A DNA stretch of 64,000 nt from Acidimicrobiia bacterium (lineage in GTDB: Bacteria; Actinomycetota; Acidimicrobiia; Acidimicrobiales; Bin134). Of the stretch, positions 53,615-62,034 are shown one piece after another. Where the stretch lies: positions 7,592 to 71,591 of the forward strand of contig VYEX01000002.1 of NCBI GenBank assembly GCA_009842675.1, in the 5' to 3' direction. A program made the position numbers and the translations under genes. Under the pieces are notes generated by a model that saw only the letters and a list, made by a program, of their open reading frames with translations, did no database searches and was not told where the DNA came from. The stretch's first letter is position 1. Each line of letters begins with the position of its first letter.

Positions 53615-55092
53615 CTGCCGAAATTCTTGGAGTCGACCTCCGGGACCGCTATCCGCTGTTGGTGGGAGAAGGCGAGGTGTCTGATGGCGACATGATGACG
53701 GCCATTGCCCCGGGCACCGGCGAGACGGTGGCCGAGGTGCCGCGAGCCGATGCTGCGGTGGTGGATCGCGCCGTCGATGTGGCTGCGAATGCCCAACCGG
53801 GATGGGCGGCGCTGTCGGTCGCTGAGCGAGGCCGATATATGCGCGCCCTAGCCGATGCGGTGCGGTCGCAAACTGAGCGTCTGGCCCGGATTGACGCCAT
53901 GGACAGCGGGAACCCCGTGGCTGCCATGCGCAATGACGTGGCCTACGGGGCCGATGCCCTGGACTACTTCGCCGGCATCGCCCGAGAACTGCACGGCAAG
54001 ACCCTGCCGGCCTCGGCCAACAGCCTCCATCTGACCTTGCGAGAGCCCTACGGCGTGGTGGCCCGCATCCTGCCCTTCAACCATCCGCTGATGTTCACCC
54101 TGTTTCACTCGGCCGCTCCTCTGGCCGCGGGCAACACCGTCATCGTGAAGGCCCCCGACCAAACCCCCATCTCCCCCCTGGAGGTGGCCTATCTTGCCGC
54201 GGAGATCCTGCCTCCCGGCGTGCTCACCGTGCTCACCGGTGACGGGGCCACCACGGGCGAGGCCCTGGTCGCCCACCCGGGCATTGGTCGGATCGGGTTC
54301 ACCGGGCGGGAAACGACTGGACTGCGCGTCATGGAGGCTGCCGCGGCGTCGGGCCGGGTCAAGCACGTGACCGTGGAGCTCGGGGGCAAGAACCCCCTTC
54401 TGGTCGCGCCCGATGCCGACCCCGCATACGTGGCCGAGCAGGCCGTCGGAGGGATGAACTTCGAGTCGTCTCAAGGGCAGTCTTGTGGATCTACTTCACG
54501 GCTCTACGCCCCTGCTGATCTGCACGATGAGATCGTGGACGCGGTGGCCGCCCGGCTCGATCGAATCAGGGTGGGCGATCCTCTGGATGCTGCAACCACC
54601 ATGGGGCCGCTGGTGTCTGGACCCCAGCTCAGCCAGGTGCAGGGCTACGTGGAAGCTGGGCGGTCCGAGGGCGCCCGGCTGGTCAGGGGCGGCAGCGCTC
54701 CCGACGGAGTGCCCGAGGGGGGGTACTACCTGGCGCCGACGCTGTTCGACCGGGTGGAGCCCGGCCACGGCATCGCCACCGAGGAGATCTTCGGACCGGT
54801 GCTGTCGGTGCTGGAATGGCGAGACCCCGACGATCTCATTGCCCAAGCCAATGCCACCCGCTACGGGCTGACCGCCAACATCATCACCAACGATTTGGAC
54901 TGGGCGATGGACGCCGCCCGCCGAATGCAGGCCGGATGCGTGTGGATCAACGGGCGGGGCCAGCACTTCCTGGAAACGCCATTCGGCGGGTACAAGAACT
55001 CCGGGTTGGGAGCAGAGGGATCTATGGAGTCGCTGCTCAGCTATACCCGAACCAAGGTCGTTCACATTCTCGATATCGGAGCGCGGCCATGA
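53611..55092 (+). CDS. Aldehyde dehydrogenase
   Basis: 493 residues. Family features: ILPFNHPLMF, KAPDQTPISPLEVA, the Glu in VTVELGGKNPL, the catalytic Cys in SSQGQSCGS, and EEIFGPVLSV. It is close to the betaine-aldehyde type. It should oxidise the aldehyde made by the alcohol dehydrogenase encoded just upstream. It is not a methylmalonate-semialdehyde (IolA-type) enzyme. ATGA overlaps on both sides. Confidence 0.93.
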   Translation: MTAEILGVDLRDRYPLLVGEGEVSDGDMMTAIAPGTGETVAEVPRADAAVVDRAVDVAANAQPGWAALSVAERGRYMRALADAVRSQTERLARIDAMDSGNPVAAMRNDVAYGADALDYFAGIARELHGKTLPASANSLHLTLREPYGVVARILPFNHPLMFTLFHSAAPLAAGNTVIVKAPDQTPISPLEVAYLAAEILPPGVLTVLTGDGATTGEALVAHPGIGRIGFTGRETTGLRVMEAAAASGRVKHVTVELGGKNPLLVAPDADPAYVAEQAVGGMNFESSQGQSCGSTSRLYAPADLHDEIVDAVAARLDRIRVGDPLDAATTMGPLVSGPQLSQVQGYVEAGRSEGARLVRGGSAPDGVPEGGYYLAPTLFDRVEPGHGIATEEIFGPVLSVLEWRDPDDLIAQANATRYGLTANIITNDLDWAMDAARRMQAGCVWINGRGQHFLETPFGGYKNSGLGAEGSMESLLSYTRTKVVHILDIGARP

Positions 55093-55805
55093 GCAGTAAC
55101 AACACCGAGGCCATTGCAGTTCTCAAGGAGAAGATCGCCACGTCTACTCGGATATTGGTCCGCGAGCGGCTGATCGGCCCCTTTGGCCACCCGTCGGCCC
55201 GGATTCCGGGCACCGACTTGGTGGCAGTGCTGGGGCACACCCATGACGATGTGAAGGATCTGGCCGAGACGGAGCTGAGCGACGTGGTGGTGATGGACCT
55301 GGACGGTGAGGTTGTCGAGGGATCGATGGATGCTCCTGGCGAGCGGTTCATGCACACAGAGATATATCGGGCCCGCCCCGATGTGGGAGCGGTGATCCAC
55401 GCCCACCCCATGCACTGCATCGCCTTCTCTATGACCGACGTTCCCCTCGCCCCGGTCTGGCACCTGTGCACGCTGTTTGCCGACGGCGTGCCGGTGTACG
55501 ACTCCGCAGTGCAGATTGACAATCCTGAGCGGGGCCAGGCAGTGGCCGCGGCCCTGACCGACCGGAAGGGGATCCTGCTGAAGGGGCACGGCCTGACAGT
55601 GGTGGGCTCGTCCATCGAGGAGGCCACCGTCAGCGCAGTCAACCTCGAGCGCTCAGCACGATTGCAGATCATGGCCCGAGGTCTCGGCACGGTGGAATCA
55701 ATCGACCGGTCTGAGCTGACCGACGAGCTGCTCACCGACGGACTGACGCTTGAGGAGTACACCCATACCCAGTGGGACTACTGGGCGATGGAGATTGCCC
55801 GGTGA
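55089..55805 (+). CDS. Class II aldolase/adducin family protein
   Basis: 238 residues. The zinc-binding motif HAHPMHC (two His) and the later LLKGHGLTVVG (third His) are present, as is GPFGHPSARIPG. Members include fuculose-phosphate aldolases, ribulose-5-phosphate epimerases and decarboxylases acting on hydroxyacids. The ATG at 55089 overlaps the previous stop. Substrate unknown. Confidence 0.88.
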   Translation: MSSNNTEAIAVLKEKIATSTRILVRERLIGPFGHPSARIPGTDLVAVLGHTHDDVKDLAETELSDVVVMDLDGEVVEGSMDAPGERFMHTEIYRARPDVGAVIHAHPMHCIAFSMTDVPLAPVWHLCTLFADGVPVYDSAVQIDNPERGQAVAAALTDRKGILLKGHGLTVVGSSIEEATVSAVNLERSARLQIMARGLGTVESIDRSELTDELLTDGLTLEEYTHTQWDYWAMEIAR

Positions 55806-58123
55806 AGGCACTGCGGCGGGAGGATCCCCGGTTGCTGCGGGGCGGCGGACGCTATGTGGCCGACATCGAGCTTGCGTCGATGCGCTATGTCGCATTCGTT
55901 CGCAGTCCTGTGGCCCACGCCGACGTGAACGGGGTGGAATTGCCCCCGGACGTTGTTGGCTGGACCGGCGCGGATCTGATCGGACGGATCGACACCATGG
56001 CGCCCAACGAAGCCGATGGTGGTGTCTACCAGGACAAATTGCTGGAGACTCTGGGCGACGAGCGGCTGTTCGTTCGCCATGAGGGTCGGCCGCTGCTAGC
56101 GGTGGACCGGGTACGACACGTGGGCGATCCGATTGCGGTCGTCATCGCCGAAACCCCCTATGCCGCAGCAGACGCTGCTGAACGGGTGCTCCTCGACCTG
56201 GCTCCCCGTACGCCAGTGATCGATCCCTTCGCGGCACTGGCCGACGACGCTCCCCGGCTGTACGACCACTGGCCCGACAACCGCTCTTTGTTTATCGCCG
56301 CCGGATTTGGCGACATTGACAGCGCCTTCGCCGAAGCCGCCCACGTCAGCCAACGGCGACTGCACTCGGGCCGACTGGCCTGTCACCCGATGGAGCCGAG
56401 AGGTGTGGTGGCAGAGCACGATCACCGTACCGACCTGCTCACCCTGTGGAGCAGCACTCAGATTCCTCATCCGCTGCGCACTGCCTTGGCCAAGGCTCTA
56501 GGCAGGCCGGCGCATCGCATTCGGGTTGTGGCTCCCGATGTGGGTGGCGGCTTCGGCGTCAAGGCCATTCCCTACGCCGAAGAGCTGGTTATGGCCTTCC
56601 TGGCCCTGGAGATGGGGGTCGCTCTCAAATGGGTAGAGCAGCGAAGCGAGCACGGCCTGGCTGCGATCCAGTCCCGAGACCAGATCCACGACATTGAGCT
56701 GGCCCTCGACAGCGACGGTCGCATCTTGGGAGCGCGCGACCGCTTCGTCGTGGACAACGGAGCGGCCAATCCACTGGGCGTGGTCCAGCCTTACAACACC
56801 CTGGCCCACCTGTGCGGTTGCTACCGGGTGCCGGCCTTGGACGTGGAAGCCACCGCGGTGGTCACCAACAAAGCCCCGCTTTCGCCCTATCGGGGAGCGG
56901 GTAGACCAGAAGCAGCCTTTGCGATGGACCGCATCATCGACGTGGCCGCCCGAGAGATGGGCATCGACCCGGTGGAGCTTCGCCGCCGCAATCTCATCAC
57001 TGCGGACGAGATGCCCTATTCGGTGGGTCTCAACTACCGGGACGGCACGCCTATGACCTACGACAGCGGTGATTTCTCCGCCTGCTTCGAGGAGGCAATG
57101 GCGATGAGCGGTGCGGCCGACGGGCTTCGGGGAGGGGCGCAGGACGAAGCCGGTCGATTGGTCGGCGTCGGTGTGTCCACCTATGTGGAGGGTACGGGGG
57201 TGGGACCGTTCGAGAGCGCCCGGGTGCGGGTGGACGAAACCGGCTGGGTCGAAGTGGCCACCGGGGCCTGCTCCCAGGGTCAGGGGCACGAGACGGTATT
57301 TGCCGAATTGTGCGCTAAGACGCTGGGGGCCGACCCCGATCGGGTGACGGTAATCGGAGGCGACACCGCCGCGGTCGAGCATGGGTGGGGAACGCTGGCC
57401 AGCCGTAGCGCGGTAGTGGCAGGCAGTGCGATCCATGAGGCGGCCACGGCGCTGAGAGACCGGATTGTGAATGCGGTGGCTGAGCATTGGGAGCTGGCTC
57501 CCGCCGACCTGAGTATCCGACAGGGCGCAGTGGAGGTAGTGGGAACGCCCACCCGGCGCATGGAGTTGGCGGAGGTGGCCGCCGGTTTCGCCCCGGGAGG
57601 GGTGTTCGCCAACGGCAGCAACGCTGGCCTGGACGAAGTGGTCTGCTTCGAGCCTCCGACGGTGACCTTTGCCGCCGGAGTGCATGTGGCCCGGGTTGCC
57701 GTCGATCCGACCACGGGCGCGGCCGAAGTTCTGGACTACGTCGTAGCCCACGACTGCGGGCCCTTGCTGTCCCCCATGATCGTGGACGGCCAGATCGCTG
57801 GGGGGGTGGCCCAAGGGATCGGAGCAGCGCTGTTCGAGCAAGTTGCCTACGACGCCGACGGTCAGCCCCAGAATCCCAGCCTGGTCGACTATCTGGTGCC
57901 CGACGCCGCCGGAGTGCCTGAGTTGGCCGTCACCCACCTTGAGACGCCATCGCCGCTCAATCCGCTGGGCCTAAAGGGCGTGGGGGAGGCGGGAGCAATC
58001 TCGCCTCCAGCCGCGGTGGCCAACGCCATTGAGGACGCCCTGTGCGAATTGGGCATCCAGGTGAACCGGGTGCCGGTTTCGCCGGACTATCTGTTCGAGC
58101 AATTGCAGGGAGCAAGATCATGA
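55802..58123 (+). CDS. Xanthine dehydrogenase-family molybdopterin-binding large subunit, orphan
   Basis: 773 residues from a GTG in a GTGA overlap. Starts with RREDPRLLRGGGRYVADI, then GAGRPEAAFAMDR and GGFGVKAIPYAEE, and ends with LGLKGVGEAGAI including the conserved Glu of the molybdenum site. Such subunits hydroxylate carbon centres or aldehydes, like CO dehydrogenase CoxL. Partners carrying FAD and 2Fe-2S clusters are normally encoded next to it and are absent here. Either they are elsewhere or it uses another acceptor. Confidence 0.9.
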   Translation: MKALRREDPRLLRGGGRYVADIELASMRYVAFVRSPVAHADVNGVELPPDVVGWTGADLIGRIDTMAPNEADGGVYQDKLLETLGDERLFVRHEGRPLLAVDRVRHVGDPIAVVIAETPYAAADAAERVLLDLAPRTPVIDPFAALADDAPRLYDHWPDNRSLFIAAGFGDIDSAFAEAAHVSQRRLHSGRLACHPMEPRGVVAEHDHRTDLLTLWSSTQIPHPLRTALAKALGRPAHRIRVVAPDVGGGFGVKAIPYAEELVMAFLALEMGVALKWVEQRSEHGLAAIQSRDQIHDIELALDSDGRILGARDRFVVDNGAANPLGVVQPYNTLAHLCGCYRVPALDVEATAVVTNKAPLSPYRGAGRPEAAFAMDRIIDVAAREMGIDPVELRRRNLITADEMPYSVGLNYRDGTPMTYDSGDFSACFEEAMAMSGAADGLRGGAQDEAGRLVGVGVSTYVEGTGVGPFESARVRVDETGWVEVATGACSQGQGHETVFAELCAKTLGADPDRVTVIGGDTAAVEHGWGTLASRSAVVAGSAIHEAATALRDRIVNAVAEHWELAPADLSIRQGAVEVVGTPTRRMELAEVAAGFAPGGVFANGSNAGLDEVVCFEPPTVTFAAGVHVARVAVDPTTGAAEVLDYVVAHDCGPLLSPMIVDGQIAGGVAQGIGAALFEQVAYDADGQPQNPSLVDYLVPDAAGVPELAVTHLETPSPLNPLGLKGVGEAGAISPPAAVANAIEDALCELGIQVNRVPVSPDYLFEQLQGARS

Positions 58124-58935
58124 CCGCAAGCCAATCTGGATCATTTGCCGACACCCCCCGCACCGAGGACTCCCAGCCGTCGGATATCGCGCTGAGCGTG
58201 TCGGGGATTCACAAGCGCTATGGAGGGGTGGTCGCCCTTCGGGACGTGTCGTTGGACTTTCCCACCGGATCGCTCACCGCCATCGTGGGCGACAACGGAG
58301 CCGGCAAGAGCACTCTGCTCAAGGTGATCTCCGGCGCGGAGCAGCCCGATGCGGGAAGGGTCGTGCTGCATGGCGAGGCCCGTCGGTTCCGGTCCCCTTT
58401 GGACGCCCGTACAGCCGGCATCGAGACCGTGTACCAAGACTTGGCGCTGGCCGACAATCTCGATGCGGCCCAGAACCTGTTCATGGGACGGGAGCACAAG
58501 GTGGGGTGGGGGCCGTTCACCTTCCTGCGGCGCCGGGCCATGCGTCGAGACACTGAGCAGATCATCCAGCGGCTCAACATCAAGATCCCATCGGTGCGCA
58601 TTCCGGTACAGCACTTCTCTGGAGGCCAGCGTCAGGGAGTGGCTATCGCCCGGGCCATGAACTGGGGCAACGAGGTGATCATCATGGACGAGCCCACCGC
58701 CGCTCTGGGCATCGCCGAGACCGCACGAGTGGAGGACCTCATCACTACCCTGCGGGAGCGCGAGCTGACCATCATCGTGGTCAGCCACAATCTGGACCAG
58801 GTGTTCCGCCTTGCCGACCGGATAGCGGTGATGCGCCGGGGCCAGCTCATAGAGCTCCTGGACGCTCACAGCACCGACGCTCAAAAGCTGGTTTCGCTCA
58901 TTACCGGTCTGGCTGCCTCTCATGAGGGGGCATGA
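58120..58935 (+). CDS. CUT2 ABC transporter ATPase, second system
   Basis: 271 residues, a single ABC domain. Walker [18 protein letters not shown], signature FSGGQRQG, Walker B IIMDEPTAALG and the H-loop (VVSHNLDQ). The N-terminal 25 residues before the domain are polar. It is the likely partner of the permease and binding protein at 48.3-50.4 kb in the same operon, split from them by 7.7 kb of enzyme genes. ATGA overlap with the preceding stop. Confidence 0.9.
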   Translation: MTASQSGSFADTPRTEDSQPSDIALSVSGIHKRYGGVVALRDVSLDFPTGSLTAIVGDNGAGKSTLLKVISGAEQPDAGRVVLHGEARRFRSPLDARTAGIETVYQDLALADNLDAAQNLFMGREHKVGWGPFTFLRRRAMRRDTEQIIQRLNIKIPSVRIPVQHFSGGQRQGVAIARAMNWGNEVIIMDEPTAALGIAETARVEDLITTLRERELTIIVVSHNLDQVFRLADRIAVMRRGQLIELLDAHSTDAQKLVSLITGLAASHEGA

Positions 58936-58936
58936 A

Positions 58937-59713
58937 GTGACGCCTCGAGTAGGAGTCCAGATCAGGCCCAATCATGTGACTTGGGACGAGATGGCGGCCG
59001 CTTGGCGGCACGCTGATGAGGCCGGTGCCGACAGCATTTGGACGTTCGACCACTTCTTTCCCATTGACGGCGACCCCGAGGGCACTGCCTTCGAGTGCTG
59101 GTCCACGTTGGCGGCCATGGCGTCGGTCACCAAGAGGGCCCAAATTGGCCCGCTAGTCACCTGCACCGGATTCCGCAATCCCGATTTGCTGGCCGATATG
59201 GCCCGAACGGTGGATCACGCCTCCGGAGGCCGATTGGTGCTCGGCTTGGGTTCAGGCTGGTTGGAGCGGGACTACCAGTCCTACGGGTATGCCATGTCCC
59301 GCGACGCCGATCGAATTCGCGAGATGGAGGCCGCCATCCACCGAATCCGCCACCGGCTGGGCCAGCTCCGGCCCGGCCCGGTGGGACCGCTTCCCATTTT
59401 GGTAGGCGGTCTGGGTCCGCGGATGACCCTGGATGTATGCGCACGGCTGGCTGACGCGTGGAACGGATGGGGCACGCCCGAAGAGATCGCCCACCTCAAC
59501 GGTGTGCTGGACGGATGGTGCGAGCGGGCCGAGCGCGATCCAGCTCAGATAGAGCGGACGGTGGCGGTGTTCGAGACCGCCAGCGATGCCACCTACGACG
59601 ACTACACCGCCGCGGGGGCCGATCACCTGATCTTGGTGCGTTCGGGTCCCGACTATCGGATTGAAGAACTGGAGTCCCTTTTGGCATGGCGGGACTCGCG
59701 GAGCGGGTCATGA
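58937..59713 (+). CDS. LLM-class (F420/flavin-dependent) oxidoreductase
   Basis: 258 residues, luciferase-like TIM barrel. Features are GADSIWTFDHFFP, LGSGWLERDYQSYG and PILVGGLGPRMTLDVCARLADAWN. In Actinomycetota most members use coenzyme F420. I chose the GTG at 58937 because GAGGGGG lies 6 bases upstream and it follows the ATPase stop by one base; an ATG at 58922 is also in frame. Substrate unknown. Confidence 0.88.
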   Translation: MTPRVGVQIRPNHVTWDEMAAAWRHADEAGADSIWTFDHFFPIDGDPEGTAFECWSTLAAMASVTKRAQIGPLVTCTGFRNPDLLADMARTVDHASGGRLVLGLGSGWLERDYQSYGYAMSRDADRIREMEAAIHRIRHRLGQLRPGPVGPLPILVGGLGPRMTLDVCARLADAWNGWGTPEEIAHLNGVLDGWCERAERDPAQIERTVAVFETASDATYDDYTAAGADHLILVRSGPDYRIEELESLLAWRDSRSGS

Positions 59714-60951
59714 AGAGCGCGTCCGGCCCATTGTGGATGCCGTTCACCTCTGCTGGCGGCAGCAAGCCGCCGGTGGTGGTGGCTGGAGACGGGAACTACG
59801 TGGAGACCGATGACGGGGCTCGACTGCTTGACGGCACTGCCGGAGGAGTGGCCTGTGTGATCTTGGGACACGGCCGAACCGAGATCGCCGAAGCAGTGAG
59901 CGACCAACTCCGCACCCTGGAATATCACTGCCTGTTCGGCTACAGCCATCCTCGGGCTCAGGAGCTGGCTGAGACAGTTGCCGCTCGAACTCCTGGCGAC
60001 CTGAACCACGTCTTTTTCACCAACTCCGGCTCCGAGGCTGTAGAGACCGCCCTCAAGATGGCCCGCGGGTATTGGCGCCGGGTCGGCCAGGCATCCAAAA
60101 CCGGATTTGTGTCGCTGCACCGGGGCTACCACGGCATGAACATCGGGGGGATTTCGGTGGGTGGCCTGACGGAGAACCGGTCGGGATTCGGCCCTCTACT
60201 GGAAGGCTGCACTCAGGTACCGGCCCACGAGATCGATGCACTGGAACGCGAACTGGTCTATCGCGATCCGAGCACCATCGCTGCCGTGATTATGGAGCCG
60301 GTGCAGGCCGCCGGTGGGGTATACCCGCCGCCTGAAGACTATTTGTCCGAGGTCAGGGCGATGTGCGACCGACATGATGTGCTGCTCGTGCTGGATGAGG
60401 TGGTCTGCGGATTCGGACGGCTGGGGCACTGGTTCGGCGGTCACCGCTATGGGGTGGTTCCCGACATCATGACGGTGGCCAAGGGGCTCACATCGGCCTA
60501 CATACCGATGGGGGCTGCCATAGCCAGCAGCGAGGTTCACGAGGCATTCGTCGACCCCGAGGGCTCGATCGAGTTGATGCACGGTTACACCTACAGCGGA
60601 CATCCCGCGGCCTGTGTCGCCGGGCTGAAGGTGATCGAGATTTTGGAGCGAGAAGGCCTTGTCGACCACAGCCGCCAGACCGGGCGTCATCTCCAAGAGC
60701 GAGTCGGCAAGCTGGACTCCCTGCCAGTTGTGGCCGAAGTCCGAGGAGAGGGGATGCTCGCCGCAGTCGAGTTGGCTGGTGACAGCCCTGAGCCCCTCGT
60801 GGCCGAAGCCCAGCGTCGCGTCCAGTCTGCTGGAGTGCTGGTGCGGGCCCAAGCCGACCACTTGGGCATCTACCCGCCGTTCACTTTCACCGATTCAGAG
60901 GTGGATCAAGTTGTCGACACCATCGGTGCGGTGCTGGAGGAGTTGTCGTGA
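59710..60951 (+). CDS. Class III (omega) aminotransferase
   Basis: 413 residues. PLP-binding TNSGSEAVETALKMAR, HRGYHGMN, the Asp in LVLDEVVCGFGR, and Schiff-base Lys258 (TVAKGLTSAY). Transfers an amino group from an amine, beta-alanine or similar to a keto acid. Its presence suggests that the operon substrate or an intermediate carries an amino group. ATGA overlap with the LLM gene and GTGA with marR. Confidence 0.92.
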   Translation: MKSASGPLWMPFTSAGGSKPPVVVAGDGNYVETDDGARLLDGTAGGVACVILGHGRTEIAEAVSDQLRTLEYHCLFGYSHPRAQELAETVAARTPGDLNHVFFTNSGSEAVETALKMARGYWRRVGQASKTGFVSLHRGYHGMNIGGISVGGLTENRSGFGPLLEGCTQVPAHEIDALERELVYRDPSTIAAVIMEPVQAAGGVYPPPEDYLSEVRAMCDRHDVLLVLDEVVCGFGRLGHWFGGHRYGVVPDIMTVAKGLTSAYIPMGAAIASSEVHEAFVDPEGSIELMHGYTYSGHPAACVAGLKVIEILEREGLVDHSRQTGRHLQERVGKLDSLPVVAEVRGEGMLAAVELAGDSPEPLVAEAQRRVQSAGVLVRAQADHLGIYPPFTFTDSEVDQVVDTIGAVLEELS

Positions 60952-61475
60952 CCTACGACCGAGTTGACTCGATATTGGAGCAGTGGGCCAACGAGCGTCC
61001 TGATCTGGACGCCTCGCCCATTGGGATATTCGGGCGGATATCTCGGATCGACCGATTGTTCGAGCAGTCCATGGCTGAATTCCTCCGCCCGCATGGCCTC
61101 ACACTTGGCTTGTTCGACGTACTGGCGGCGCTGCGGAGAAACGGGGAGCCGTTTCAGGCCAAGCCAAGCGAGCTGGCCGCCATGACGATGCTCACTTCGG
61201 GGGGAATGACCGGGCGTGTGGACCAGCTTGAGAAACTGAGTCTTGTCTGCCGGGTGCCCGACCCCGACGACCGCCGGGTGATGATGGCCCAGCTGAGTCC
61301 AGAGGGCAAAGACCTCATTGACCAGCTCATGGGCGAGCACTTAGAACGCGAGCGGGACCGATTGGAGTGGTTGCAAGACGGAGAATCGGTGGAATTCGCC
61401 GGATACTTGCGCCTGCTTGAGGCATCCCTGCGGTCCCTCCATGGACAAGCGCAGGGGGAAGGCTTCAGCGACTAG
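60948..61475 (+). CDS. MarR family transcriptional regulator
   Basis: 175 residues from a GTG. Winged helix-turn-helix with FDVLAALRRNG, KPSELAAMTMLTSGGMTGRVDQLEKLSLVCRV and the wing (PDDRRVMMAQLSPEG), all MarR hallmarks. Last gene of the operon and coupled to it, so it probably controls the operon in response to a pathway metabolite. Its stop overlaps that of the convergent small protein gene in CTAG. Confidence 0.92.
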   Translation: MTYDRVDSILEQWANERPDLDASPIGIFGRISRIDRLFEQSMAEFLRPHGLTLGLFDVLAALRRNGEPFQAKPSELAAMTMLTSGGMTGRVDQLEKLSLVCRVPDPDDRRVMMAQLSPEGKDLIDQLMGEHLERERDRLEWLQDGESVEFAGYLRLLEASLRSLHGQAQGEGFSD

Positions 61476-61891
61476 GAAGCCGTGAAGCACCAAGAGATGG
61501 TGTCGGCGTCTGCGGGGCCGACCTCTTGGCGCCAATAGGTCACCAAAACGCAGTTCTGTTCGGCGCGCAGGTTCTCGATCGCCTTGCCTTGATCGGGTCG
61601 AAACGTGAAGCGGTTGAGATTGGGGAGATGTCGAATCTGATCAGACGGTATCTCTACTCCGTTAATGGCCAGGCGGGCGTCGTAGCCGGTGGCCAAGTCG
61701 ATGCCCACCGTTTCTTGGGAGAGGACTTCAGCGTTGCGGGGAGGGATGAGCTCGTCCACCGCGGCGTTGCCGGTGACGGTCACGTCGTTGTCATCGGTGT
61801 CGGCCAGGAACAAAGCCAAGAGGATGGCCGCGGCCCCCATCAGGGCCGCAATGCCCAACAGCACCCGGCGCAGAACGATGGATTCCAGCAC
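61472..61891 (-). CDS. Small membrane-anchored protein of unknown function
   Basis: 139 residues. One transmembrane segment (VLLGIAALMGAAAILLALFLA) near the N-terminus after a basic start, then an extracellular domain of about 105 residues with two Cys (QNCVLVTYW and SWCFTAS) that could pair. No known family. Divergent from the PASTA kinase gene and convergent with marR. Confidence 0.7.
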   Translation of the reverse strand: MLESIVLRRVLLGIAALMGAAAILLALFLADTDDNDVTVTGNAAVDELIPPRNAEVLSQETVGIDLATGYDARLAINGVEIPSDQIRHLPNLNRFTFRPDQGKAIENLRAEQNCVLVTYWRQEVGPADADTISWCFTAS

Positions 61892-62034
61892 GCTTCAAGT
61901 GTGCCCGCTGACAGGGCGCGGAGACACCCTGGGTGGCGCGGAACTTCTTGATTCGCCAGGTACCCTCAGAGTGTGACCCAAGTAAGCGGGGCGCCCGGTG
62001 ACCCTCAGTCAACTACACCGACTCGGTGGTCAGC

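Noticed and set aside
53611-55092. Aldehyde dehydrogenase as the missing IolA
   Set aside because: The sequence is of the betaine-aldehyde type and is in a different, opposite-strand operon.
56498-57937. 479-residue minus-strand frame opposite the molybdenum hydroxylase subunit
   Set aside because: Antisense shadow; composition typical of complementary high-GC coding sequence.
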